This document shows positions 25,468 through 36,005 of a DNA stretch of 64,000 nt, one piece after another; the first letter of the stretch is position 1; every line of letters starts with the position of its first letter. The notes below the pieces were generated by a model. It was not told the origin of the DNA. It saw only the letters and a program-made list of their open reading frames with translations, and ran no database searches. The DNA comes from Pagrus major (taxonomy: Eukaryota; Chordata; Actinopteri; Spariformes; Sparidae). The stretch is from assembly GCF_040436345.1 (NCBI RefSeq), contig NC_133232.1, positions 25,698,315-25,762,314 of the forward strand, written 5' to 3'. A program made the position numbers and the translations under genes.

Positions 25468-25807
25468 CTTCTGTGTTAACATGTGGTTTCTGTTACATCC
25501 TGCTGGTAAATCAGACTTGGTTCTTTGATTTATAATTTATTCTGAATGTGGAACATTTAAATAATGGCAGTTACATTCCAGAAATATATTCGAAGTCATT
25601 TTCTTTATGGTTGTGTTGCATTATTTGTCCTTTACAAAAGTTTGTTTAGTCACTGAAATATTTTTATTTTATTTTGATACCGGTCGTCACACTCTAAATT
25701 ATAAAATTAAGGTTTAAGTTGTGAACTTTATCACTCATGTCATTCATAAAATTTTAATTTATCAGGGTATGTAAAAAGCTGGATTGTATTTGTATACCTC
25801 TCATTCA

Positions 25808-25892
25808 CCACATGATGTCGCAGGAGACCGTAGATATGAAAGTGTTTGTATATCTAAAACTCCTCCTCTCTGTGGGAAAAAATTAAATCGTC
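25808..25892 (+). promoter_or_regulatory. V9 promoter: CSE/CTCF-type element
   Basis: This is the duplicate of the V7 promoter (CCACATGATGTCGCAGGAGA, 11 of 15 CTCF positions), with CTCCTCC at 25,860 and CGTCATCA near 25,889. The coding frame happens to stay open through it, which inflates the apparent open frame. Confidence 0.8.
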
Positions 25893-26026
25893 ATCAGCCA
25901 TTAGTCCACTCGCGGAAGGTCCAGTGTCGAGAAGGACAGGAGCCGAAACACAACAATATTTCTTTGGACGTTAATGTCTCTACTGAGGATAAATGCTCGT
26001 TTGGATTCAGATCTTTTGTTGCTTCA

Positions 26027-28408
26027 ATGATGTATTTTCGACGACAGAAGGAATACGTCTGGATTCACATTCTCGTGTTTCTTTGTCTTTGTGACTGGTC
26101 TGCTTCGCAGTTATCCTACTCGATTTCCGAGGAGGTGAACAAAGGCACCGTAGTGGGAAATATTGCGAAGGATTTAAACCTCAACATACAGGAACTAGAG
26201 ACCAGGGATCTACGTATTGTTTCGAGTTACAGTAAGAAATATTTTGACGTGAATTTGCGGACCGGGAACCTCTTTGTTGACGAAAGGATAGACAGAGAGG
26301 AGCTTTGTCCCAATGTGGTAAAATGCTCGTTAAAAATACAAGCTGTTCTGAACAACCCAATGACTGCACACCGCATAGAGGTTAACGTTTTAGATATAAA
26401 CGATAATTCGCCTGCTTTTGTTGAAAAAACGTATTCTTTGAATATTTCCGAGTCATCTCTAACGGGAGAGAGATATTTTCTTCCAGTAGCAGTCGATGCA
26501 GACATAGGGAGCAACTCAGTAAAGACCTACAAGCTGAGTCAAAATGAACATTTCTCGCTTGATGTGCAGAGCGGGGGAGAACACGGTGTGTCCGCTGAGT
26601 TAGTGCTGCAGAAAGCTTTAGACAGAGAGAAACAGTCGGTGATCACACTTGTCTTGACAGCTGTAGATGGAGGAAAACCTCCGAGATCAGGCTCATTACA
26701 AGTAATTGTAAACGTATTAGATGCCAATGATAATATACCCACTTTTAGCAAATCGCTTTATAAAGTGCGTGTTCGTGAAAATGCTGCACACGGAACAATG
26801 ATAATAAAGTTAAATGCAACAGATTTAGACGAGGGAATGAACAGTAAGATCCTGTATTCGTTTATCAAACGAGGAAATATTGATCCGTCAAATATTTTTC
26901 ATTTAAATCCAGAAACAGGAGAGATCACTGTGAAGGGAACATTAGATTATGAAGAGACGCCTGCTTATGAAGTCAGAGTTCAAGCGATGGATCAAGGCAC
27001 TTCCCCGCGAAGTGCACAAGCTAAACTGCTGATAGAGATAATTGATGTGAATGACAATGCCCCAGAAATATCTGTGACGTCACTCATGACTCCAGTGAAA
27101 GAAGACGCAGAACTGGGGACAATCGTTGCTTTGGTGACAGTGAGTGATAAAGATGGAGGAAACAATGGAGTAACTAACTGTAAGGTAGTTGGCTCTGTTC
27201 CCTTTAAACTCAAGTCCAACTACAAAAATGACTATTCATTAGTAGTAGATGGACCACTGGACAGAGAAAACACTTCTCTTTACAATGTCACCATCACAGC
27301 CACAGATGAAGGAAGTCCTCCTCTGTCCAGTATCAGAGTCATCACTGTTCACGTTTCTGATGTCAATGATAATGCACCTCGATTTATGGAGCCTGTGATT
27401 AATGTTTATGTGAAAGAAAACAGTCCAACAGGCTCCGTTATTAAAACAGTAACTGCCTTTGATCCTGATTTGGACAGTAATGCAAAACTGACTTATAAAT
27501 TGTTGGATAGCTCTACAAAAAATATTCCGATTTCATCAATGGTGAACATCAACTCAGAGACTGGAGATATAGTCAGTCTGCAGTCTTTTAACTTCGAGGA
27601 GTTAAAAACGTTTCAGTTTAAAGTTCAGGCCACAGACTCTGGTGTTCCTCCGCTCAGCAGCAACGTGACTGTGAACGTTTTAATACTCGATGAAAATGAC
27701 AATAATCCAACAATTCTCGCGCCCTATTCTGAGCACGGTTCCGTTAACAGTGAGAGCATCCCCTATTCTGCTGAAGCGGGATACTTTGTGGCAAAGATCA
27801 GGGCTGTAGACGCAGACTCTGGATACAATGCGCTGCTTTCTTATCACCTGTCTGAGCCCAAAGGAAACAACCTCTTCCGGATCGGAACCAGCACCGGAGA
27901 GATCAGGACCAAGAGGAGAATGAGTGACAATGACCTGAAAACTCACCCCTTGGTGGTGTTGGTTTCTGATAATGGAGAACCCTCCCTGTCAGCTACTGTG
28001 TCTATTGATGTGGTGGTGGTTGAAAGCACAGCTGACATCCAGACTCAGTTCAGACATGTGCCCATAAAGGAGGAGAGCTTCTCTGATTTGAACTTATATT
28101 TGCTGATCGCCATTGTGTCGGTGTCAGTCATCTTTCTGCTCAGTCTCATCAGTTTAATAGCTGTCAAATGCCACAGGACAGACGGCAGTTTCAGCAGGTA
28201 CGGCGCCCCAATGATCACCACCCACCCTGACGGGAGCTGGTCTTACTCCAAATCTACTCAGCAGTATGACGTGTGTTTCAGCTCAGACACGCTCAAGAGT
28301 GACGTAGTGGTTTTCCCTGCACCGTTTCCGCCTGTAGATGGGGAACTGATCAGTATTAACGGAGGAGACACTTTTACCAGAACTCAGACTTTACCCAACA
28401 AAGAGAAG
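26027..28408 (+). CDS. pcdha: Protocadherin alpha variable exon V9
   Basis: The exon has 794 codons to the donor GTAGGC at 28,409. The open frame extends to 25,784 across the CSE, so the start is set by homology at [16 protein letters not shown]1 looks chimeric: up to about REELCP it follows V7 nearly base for base, then it switches to the V8 type (loop [26 protein letters not shown]). EC2 ([26 protein letters not shown]) is shared only with V10. The homogenised block carries SLQSFNF, SVIF and GSFSR, unlike its neighbours V8 and V10, which suggests conversion from the V5 type. Confidence 0.95.
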
Positions 28409-28746
28409 GTAGGCTTTTCACCAATGTTGACCTAAAAACATGCCATTTCCTTACTGCTTATGAGTGATGGTTTGACGTATTTTGATAAATATTAATGTGG
28501 AACGTCGATCACACTTGTTGAAACTGCAACTTGTCTTTTTACGATACTACAATTCAATGTTAGTAGGTCTGTAATTCTGCTTAACCAAAAGTTGTAACAT
28601 GACTTCTAACCCTTTCAGAATATGTGACTCATGTCCGCTACTTGAAGTGCTCTGTGTCTCCTTACTAAACTTCAAATTGTGTTGTGAGTACATAGCTAGT
28701 TTGTTTTAAAGGAACGGTGGAACTGGTTCATTGCTTCTGTTTCTAT

Positions 28747-28973
28747 TGAGCTCTCCATGGTGCTGAACTTAGTTTTGTGCCATTCTGCTGTAAAACTCGC
28801 TGCTCCAAAGGCTATTGAAAACATTGAATTAGTGATTAAATTATCTAAGCTGGTATTTACCTGAATTTAAACAGCTGAGTTTGTAACCTCATGTGTATGA
28901 CTGGTATCATTCTACTGTGATCCAGTGTTACATAAAACTGATCTTAGTGAAAGGTGCTGTCCGTGGTTCTGGA
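28747..28973 (-). promoter_or_regulatory. Pair of RE1/NRSE sites after V9
   Basis: Sites lie at 28,747-28,767 (18 of 21) and 28,953-28,973 (18 of 21), the duplicates of those after V6 and V8. Confidence 0.75.
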
Positions 28974-29315
28974 CTTCTGTGTTGACATTTGATTTACGTT
29001 ACATCCTGCTGGTAAATCAAACTTGTTTCTTTGATTTATAACTTATTCCGAATGTGGGACATTTAAATAATGGCAGTTACATCCCAGAAATATATTCAAA
29101 GTCATTTTCTTTATGGTTGTGTTGTATTATTTGTCCTTTACAGTAGCTTATTCAGTCACTGAAATAGTTTTTTCTTTAATTTTGATTCTTGGTCTTCACA
29201 ATCTAAATCATAACATAGATGCTTAATAGTGAACTTTATCACTCATGTCATTCATAATATTTTAAATTATCAGGGTATGTAAAAAGCTGGATTGTATTTG
29301 TATACCTATCATTCA

Positions 29316-29405
29316 CCACATGATGTCGCAGGAGACCGTAGATATGAATGTGTTTGTATATCTAAAACTCCTCCTCTCTGTGGGAAAAAAATGAAATCGT
29401 CATCA
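29316..29405 (+). promoter_or_regulatory. V10 promoter: CSE/CTCF-type element
   Basis: The same CSE sequence as V7 and V9 (11 of 15 CTCF positions), CTCCTCC at 29,368 and CGTCATCA near 29,398. The 5'UTR carries a small deletion near 29,485 that closes the frame open in V9. Confidence 0.8.
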
Positions 29406-29534
29406 GCCATTAGTCCACTCGCGGAAGGTGCAGTGTCGAGAAGGACAACAGCCTCCACACATAACAATATTTGTTTGGACGTTATCTCTACTGAGGATAA
29501 ATGATCGTTTGGATTCAGATCTTTTGTTGCTTCA

Positions 29535-31916
29535 ATGATGTATTTTCGACGACAGAAGGAATACGTCTGGATTCATACTCTCGTGTTTCTTTGTCTTTGT
29601 GACTGGTCTGCTTCGCAGTTATCCTACTCGATTTCCGAGGAGGTGAACAAAGGCACCGTAGTGGGAAATATTGCGAAGGATTTAAACCTCAACATACAGG
29701 AACTAGAGACCAGGGATCTACGTATTGTTTCGAGTTACAGTAAGACATATTTTGACGTGAATTTGCGGACCGGGAGCCTCTTTGTTGACGAAAGGATAGA
29801 CAGAGAGGAGCTTTGTCCCAATGTGGTAAAATGCTCGTTAAAAATACAAGCAGTTCTGAACAATCCAATGACTGCACACCGCATAGAGGTTAACGTTTTA
29901 GATATAAACGATAATTCGCCTGCTTTTGTTGAAAAAACGTATTCTTTGAATATTTCCGAGTCATCTTTAACCGGAGAGAGATATTTTCTCCCAATAGCAG
30001 AAGACGCAGACATAGGCAGCAACTCGGTAAAGACCTACAAGCTGAGCCAAAATGAACATTTCTCGCTTGATGTACAGAGCGGGGGAGAACACGGTGTGTC
30101 CGCTGAGTTAGTGCTGCAGAAAGCTTTAGACCGAGAGAAACAGTCGGTGATCACACTCGTCTTGACGGCTGTAGATGGAGGCAAACCGCCGAGATCAGGA
30201 TCATTACAAATACATGTTAATGTATTAGATGTCAATGATAATATACCCACTTTTAGCAAGTCGCTTTATAAAGCACATGTACGAGAAAATGCTGCAAAAG
30301 GAACAGTGGTAATAAAATTAAATGCAACGGATTTGGACGAGGGGATGAACGGTAAGATACTGTATTACCTGATGAAACGAGGTAATACAGATCCGTCAAA
30401 TATATTTGATCTAAATCCAGAAACAGGAGAGATCACTGTGAAGGGAACATTAGATTATGAAGAGACTCCTGCTTATGAAGTCAGAGTTCAAGCAAGGGAT
30501 CAAGGCACCACTCCTCGTAGCGCACAAGCTAAACTGCTGATAGAGATAATTGATGTGAATGACAATGCCCCAGAAATATCTGTGACGTCACTCATGACTC
30601 CAGTGAAAGAAGACGCAGAACTGGGGACAATCGTTGCTTTGGTGACAGTGAGTGATAAAGATGGAGGAAACAATGGAGTAACTAACTGTAAGGTAGTTGG
30701 CTCTGTTCCCTTCAAACTCAAGTCCAACTACAAAAATGACTATTCATTAGTAGTAGATGGACCACTGGACAGAGAAAACACTTCTCTTTACAATGTCACC
30801 ATCACAGCCACAGATGAAGGAAGTCCTCCTCTGTCCAGTATCAGAGTCATCACTGTTCACGTTTCTGATGTCAATGATAATGCACCTCGATTTATGGAGC
30901 CTGTGATAAATGTTTATGTGAAAGAAAACAGTCCAACAGGCTCCGTTATTAAAACAGTGACTGCCTTTGATCCTGATTTGGACAGTAATGCAAAACTGAC
31001 TTATAAATTGTTGGATAGCTCTACAAAAAATATTCCGATTTCATCAATGGTGAACATCAACTCAGAGACAGGAGATATAGTCAGTCTGCAGGCCTTTAAC
31101 TTCGAGGAGTTAAAAACGTTTCAGTTTAAAGTTCAGGCCACAGACTCTGGTGTTCCTCCGCTCAGCAGCAACGTGACTGTGAACGTTTTAATACTCGATG
31201 AAAATGACAATAATCCAACAATTCTCGCGCCCTATTCTGAGCACGGCTCCGTTAACAGTGAGAGCATCCCCTATTCTGCTGAAGCGGGATACTTTGTGGC
31301 AAAGATCAGGGCTGTAGACGCAGACTCTGGATACAATGCGCTGCTTTCGTATCACCTGTCTGAACCCAAAGGAAACAACCTTTTCCGGATCGGGACCAGC
31401 ACCGGAGAAATCAGGACTAAGAGGAGAATGAGTGACAATGACCTGAAAACTCACCCCTTGGTGGTGTTGGTTTCTGATAACGGAGAACCCTCCCTGTCAG
31501 CTACTATGTCTATTGATGTGGTGGTGGTTGAAAGCACAGCTGACATCCAGACTCAGTTCAGACATGTGCCCATAAAGGAGGAGAGCTTCTCTGATTTGAA
31601 CCTGTATCTGCTGATCGCCATTGTGTCGGTGTCAGCCATCTTTCTGCTCAGTCTCATCAGTTTAATAGCTGTCAAATGCCACAGGACAGACGGCAGTTTC
31701 AGCAGGTACGGTGCCCCAATGATCACCACCCACCCTGACGGGAGCTGGTCTTACTCGAAATCTACTCAGCAGTATGACGTGTGTTTCAGCTCAGACACTC
31801 TCAAGAGTGATGTAGTGGTTTTCCCCGCACCGTTTCCGCCTGTAGATGCGGAACTGATCAGTATTAACGGAGGAGACACTTTTACCCGGACTCAAACTTT
31901 ACCTAATAAAGACAAG
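29535..31916 (+). CDS. pcdha: Protocadherin alpha variable exon V10
   Basis: The exon has 794 codons; the donor is GTGAGT at 31,917, after a tail ending LPNKDK where all others have NKEK. An in-frame stop lies a short way upstream, so MMYFRRQ is the firm start and supports the choice made for V7 and V9. EC1 is V9-like apart from YSKTYF and GSLFVDE. Against V9 the differences cluster in EC2-EC3: [53 protein letters not shown]4 to the tail is again nearly identical to the group, with LSATM and DAELIS variants. Confidence 0.95.
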
Positions 31917-32188
31917 GTGAGTTGTTTGCAGCCTTTCAATGCTTTTTAAACTTGTGAAAAGCCCATGAAGAGCTACATCTCCTGTTCTGAGTGTCCTAGT
32001 TTATCATAGTCCTACCCGCAGTCTGTCGCCAAATACTGTCTCTTGCTTTCGCGTATCCCAAAAGGCCTACAATATGGCAGAAATTTGCATAATTAAGACA
32101 ATCCAGCACATGTTTTTTACATAACTTTGCATTCAAACAGATAAATGAATTGTAATAAGTTGGCAATGTCCAGCAAGTGAGTTTGTAT

Positions 32189-32209
32189 GGCGCTCTCCGT
32201 GGTGCTGAA
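32189..32209 (-). promoter_or_regulatory. RE1/NRSE after V10
   Basis: 20 of 21 bases fit (GCGCTCTCCGTGGTGCTGAA), 272 bp past the donor. The remaining spacer to 32,672 is AT-rich without recognised features. Confidence 0.85.
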
Positions 32210-32672
32210 ATCATACTGTGGTCTTCTTTGTCCTCTTGGGTTACCAGTCCAAAAACTCTGGCGTGACAGCTTTGAATCATGCAATCATTATTTTTTTTAC
32301 AGTCACTTAAAGCTGTGAATTAGCAAGGTCTTCAGACATCTTGTTTTTTAAGTTGAAACTGATGAAAATCCATTTCGTTTACTACGTCCTGAACTGTCTG
32401 CAAACAGCAGATAGTACTGTTGAAAATTGTCATTGACTATCTACATGTAGAATATTGTCCATGCCTTTGGACACATGTCTTGAACATATTTTTGATTTGC
32501 TTACCATGTGTTACATTAGGGAGTCACTGTCATTTGTCTTCAGTAATCTATGAATATTAAGCCTGATGTTTTCCTCAAAGTTGTGTTCATAACCCGATTT
32601 AAAACCTTAAAGAATCCAGTGTCAGACATAGAGTATATTACTTGTTATTTTATATTTTCATATCTAAGTTGT

Positions 32673-32774
32673 AACGCGTGGGGTCGCTGCTGACCACATC
32701 TTTTTGTGAGCTCGGTGTTTTCAGTCTCCTCCCTTCAGAGTGAAGCGTCACCAGACTGCGAGTGCTTTGTGAGA
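32673..32774 (+). promoter_or_regulatory. V11 promoter: diverged CSE and downstream boxes
   Basis: GGGGTCGCTGCTGACCAC keeps the GTCGCT core, but only 10 of 15 CTCF positions fit. The other boxes are clear: CTCCTCCC near 32,726, CGTCACC at 32,746-32,752 and GTGCTTTGTGAGA at 32,762-32,774. Confidence 0.75.
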
Positions 32775-32896
32775 GGAACACGGGTGGCGATGAAAAGGAG
32801 ACGAGTCGAGTGGATGGGATTAAAAATGTTGGCCGATCGAGTGTCGCTTTATGGATAAATACATTTTGCATGTCGTCAGCTTCTTTTGAACCAGCG

Positions 32897-35266
32897 ATGG
32901 GCAGTGGAAGGAATAACGAAATTCTCTGTTGGCTGTTTATCCTGTTTGTATCTGACTGGACCGCTGCTCAGATATCCTTTTCTGTTTCCGAGGAGGTGGA
33001 CAAAGGGACTGTGGTGGGGAATCTCGCAAAGAATCTTAATGTCAACGTCAGAGACCTGCAAACGAGAAATCTAAATATCGTGTCTGGATACAGTAAGAAA
33101 TATTTCGAGGCAAATTTTAAAACGGGGGATCTTGTTGTCAATGAGCGAATAGACCGCGAGGAGCTTTGTCCAAACGCTGTGAAATGCACGCTAAACTTAG
33201 AGGCCATACTGAGCGATCCTATGGTACTCCACCGCATTGAGGTGGTCATTGTTGATTTAAATGACAATGCACCTACCTTCGTGGAGAAGTCATATTCATT
33301 TAACATATCTGAATTGTCACCTACGGGCGAACACTTCTTGCTTCCCCTGGCTATTGATGCAGACACGGGAAGCAATTCAGTAAAGACTTACAGGCTGAGT
33401 CAAAATGAGTACTTCTCCCTAGATGTACAGAGCGGTAGTGAACATAGTGTATCTGCTGAGTTAGTGCAGCTGAAAGCTTTGGATCGTGAAAAACAAGCTG
33501 TTATTAAACTAACGCTGACAGCTGTAGATGGAGGGAAGCCTCCTAAAACAGGAAGCTTACACATAAATGTAAATGTTCTGGACGCCAATGATAACACGCC
33601 GTCTTTTAGTAAAACACTCTACAAGGCACGAGTAAATGAAAATGCGATAGCTGGATCTTTAGTGATTCAAGTGAGTGCCACAGATTTAGATGAAGGGGAC
33701 AACGGGAGGGTTATTTACTCTTTTGTCAAGCGTGGAAACTTCAATCCTGCAGATGTGTTTTTAATAAACGCAGAGAGTGGGGAGATCACGGTAAAGGGTC
33801 ATTTGGACTACGAAGCACAGCCGGCATATGAAATTCATGTTAAAGCAACAGACCGAGGGTCGTCGCCTCGAAGTACAAATGGAAAGCTGCTGGTGGAGGT
33901 AGTGGATGTGAATGACAATGCCCCAGAAATCGTGGTGACGTCACTCATGAATCCCGTTAAAGAAGATGCTGAGATAGGAAGCGTTGTGGCTTCAGTGACA
34001 GTGACTGATAAAGATGGAGGAAAAAACGGCCAGACTCACTGTAAACTCATTGGCTCTGCGCCTTTTAAGCTCAATTCCAATTATAAAAATTATTACTCTT
34101 TAGTTGTAGACGGACCTCTTGACAGAGAAGCGTGCTCTTCCTATAATGTGACGATTGCAGCAGCTGATGAAGGGACCCCACCTCTCTCCAGCACCGGCGT
34201 GATTACTGTTCAGGTTTCTGATGTCAATGATAACGCGCCCGTTTTCCCTGAACCCGTGATTAATATTTATGTAAGAGAAAACAGTCCTGTTGGAGCACGT
34301 ATCTACACGATAACTGCAGTCGATCCTGATATAAATGAAAACGCTAGAGTGACATATGCATTAGAAGGTGATTCAAAAACTATTCCTATAACATCTGTTG
34401 TGAATATCAACTCAGAGACTGGAGATATAGTCAGTCTGCAGTCTTTTAACTTCGAGGAGTTAAAAACGTTTCAGTTTAAAGTTCAGGCCACAGACTCTGG
34501 TGTTCCTCCGCTCAGCAGCAACGTGACTGTGAACGTTTTAATACTCGATGAAAATGACAATAATCCAACAATTCTCGCGCCATATTCTGAGCACGGCTCC
34601 GTTAACAGTGAGAGCATCCCCTATTCTGCTGAAGCAGGATACTTTGTGGCAAAGATCAGGGCTGTAGACGCAGACTCTGGGTACAATGCGCTGCTTTCGT
34701 ATCACCTGTCTGAGCCCAAGGGAAACAACCTCTTCCGGATCGGAACCAGCACCGGAGAGATCAGGACTAAGAGGAGAATGAGTGACAATGACCTGAAAAC
34801 TCACCCCTTGGTGGTGTTGGTTTCTGATAACGGAGAACCCTCCCTGTCAGCTACTGTGTCTATTGATGTGGTGGTGGTTGAAAGCACAGCTGACATCCAG
34901 ACTCAGTTCAGACATGTGCCCATAAAGGAGGAGAGCTTCTCTGATTTGAACCTGTATCTGCTGATCGCCATTGTGTCGGTATCAGCCATCTTTCTGCTCA
35001 GTCTCATCAGTTTAATAGCTGTCAAATGCCACAGGACAGACGGCAGTTTCAGCAGGTACGGTGCCCCAATGATCACCACCCACCCTGACGGGAGCTGGTC
35101 TTACTCCAAATCTACTCAGCAGTATGACGTGTGTTTCAGCTCAGACACGCTCAAGAGTGACGTAGTGGTTTTCCCCGCACCGTTTCCGCCTGTAGATGGG
35201 GAACTGATCAGTATAAATGGAGGAGATACTTTTACCAGAACTCAGACTTTACCCAACAAAGAGAAG
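32897..35266 (+). CDS. pcdha: Protocadherin alpha variable exon V11
   Basis: The exon has 790 codons to the donor GTGAGT at 35,267. The open frame runs back to a GTG at 32,762 and has an ATG at 32,870, but the ATG at 32,897 (GCGATGG) gives a compact signal peptide (MGSGRNNEILCWLF) cut near residue 24 before QISFSVSEEV. The EC1 loop is ELCPNAVKC. EC2 reads [14 protein letters not shown], where the array normally has [11 protein letters not shown], a swapped LQ pair. EC5 has [10 protein letters not shown], so the conserved block begins just after. EC4 holds a TGACGTCA palindrome at 33,936-33,943. Confidence 0.95.
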
Positions 35267-35525
35267 GTGAGTTGGTTGTAACTTAAGAGTTGATTTTGGG
35301 AAATATTGTATCTACAGTTGTGAAAGCAACGTGATACAAAGTGGTACTGTGCCGGATATAAATGTAAATCATCAATACATGACAGGACTGTTTCCCAGAA
35401 AATACATTCACTAGTATGATGCTGAATACTTGAGATTTTGTGTGGGATATCACTTAAAACATTTGCTTAATAATAGTATTTGAAGCATAGAAGAAATGAG
35501 ATCTGTTGTGCTGCTAACTAGCATG

Positions 35526-35546
35526 GACGCTGTCCATGGTGCTGAA
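35526..35546 (-). promoter_or_regulatory. RE1/NRSE after V11
   Basis: 20 of 21 bases fit (ACGCTGTCCATGGTGCTGAA), 259 bp past the donor. No other feature is evident in 35,267-35,801. Confidence 0.85.
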
Positions 35547-35801
35547 AGCTGGATGGTGTTTATGCGTGCGCGAAAAAAAGCTGCCTTGCTTTTTTAAAAC
35601 CTAAATAACAGACTATCATTCACGTCTTTAATATATTGTGCCGTAAAAACATGGTTTATATAGTTATTACTGGTATTGTGTTTTGAATTGAACGGGGTTT
35701 TATACAATTTTCCACTGAAATCCAGTTTCCACTGTTTTAACCTTCTGCACAAATATTGGCAGTATATAACAATCATGTCTTTAAACAATAGCACTAAAAT
35801 A

Positions 35802-35904
35802 ACAGTTGGTGTCGCTGGAGACCACAATATTCATGTGGCTCCTTTTTTACCCAGACTCCTCCTCTCCGTGCGACGCGTCACTCGTCCACCGGTGCTTTGT
35901 CAGA
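35802..35904 (+). promoter_or_regulatory. V12 promoter: CSE/CTCF site and downstream boxes
   Basis: The CSE with GGTGTCGCTGGAGACCAC fits 12 of 15 CTCF core positions. ACTCCTCCTC lies at 35,855, CGTCACTC at 35,876 and GTGCTTTGTCAGA at 35,892-35,904. Spacing matches the V4 and V11 promoters. Confidence 0.85.
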
Positions 35905-36005
35905 AAATACACAAATGGTCACAAGACAGAGAGGGCTTCGTCTGTTATTCACCTAAAGTGCGGACATGGTCGAAAACTGATTATATCTATCATTCGGTGG
36001 CAGCG

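Larger units (their letters stand above)
24937..28408 (+). repeat. Tandem duplication unit b (V8-V9 spacer plus V9)
   Basis: The second copy of the 3.5-kb unit described at 17,899-21,412. Its spacer lacks a short stretch present in the other two copies near 25,060. Spacer, promoter and 5'UTR are closest to units a and c. Confidence 0.8.
28409..31916 (+). repeat. Tandem duplication unit c (V9-V10 spacer plus V10)
   Basis: The third copy of the unit. It differs from unit b by scattered substitutions and by a changed AT-rich patch near 29,170-29,220, just upstream of the promoter. Confidence 0.8.

Noticed and set aside
25784-26026. Long N-terminal extension of the V9 frame (and similar ones before V7, V11 and V12)
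   Set aside because: It runs through the CSE promoter and 5'UTR; sister exon V10 has a stop in the equivalent place, and a signal peptide follows the inner ATG.
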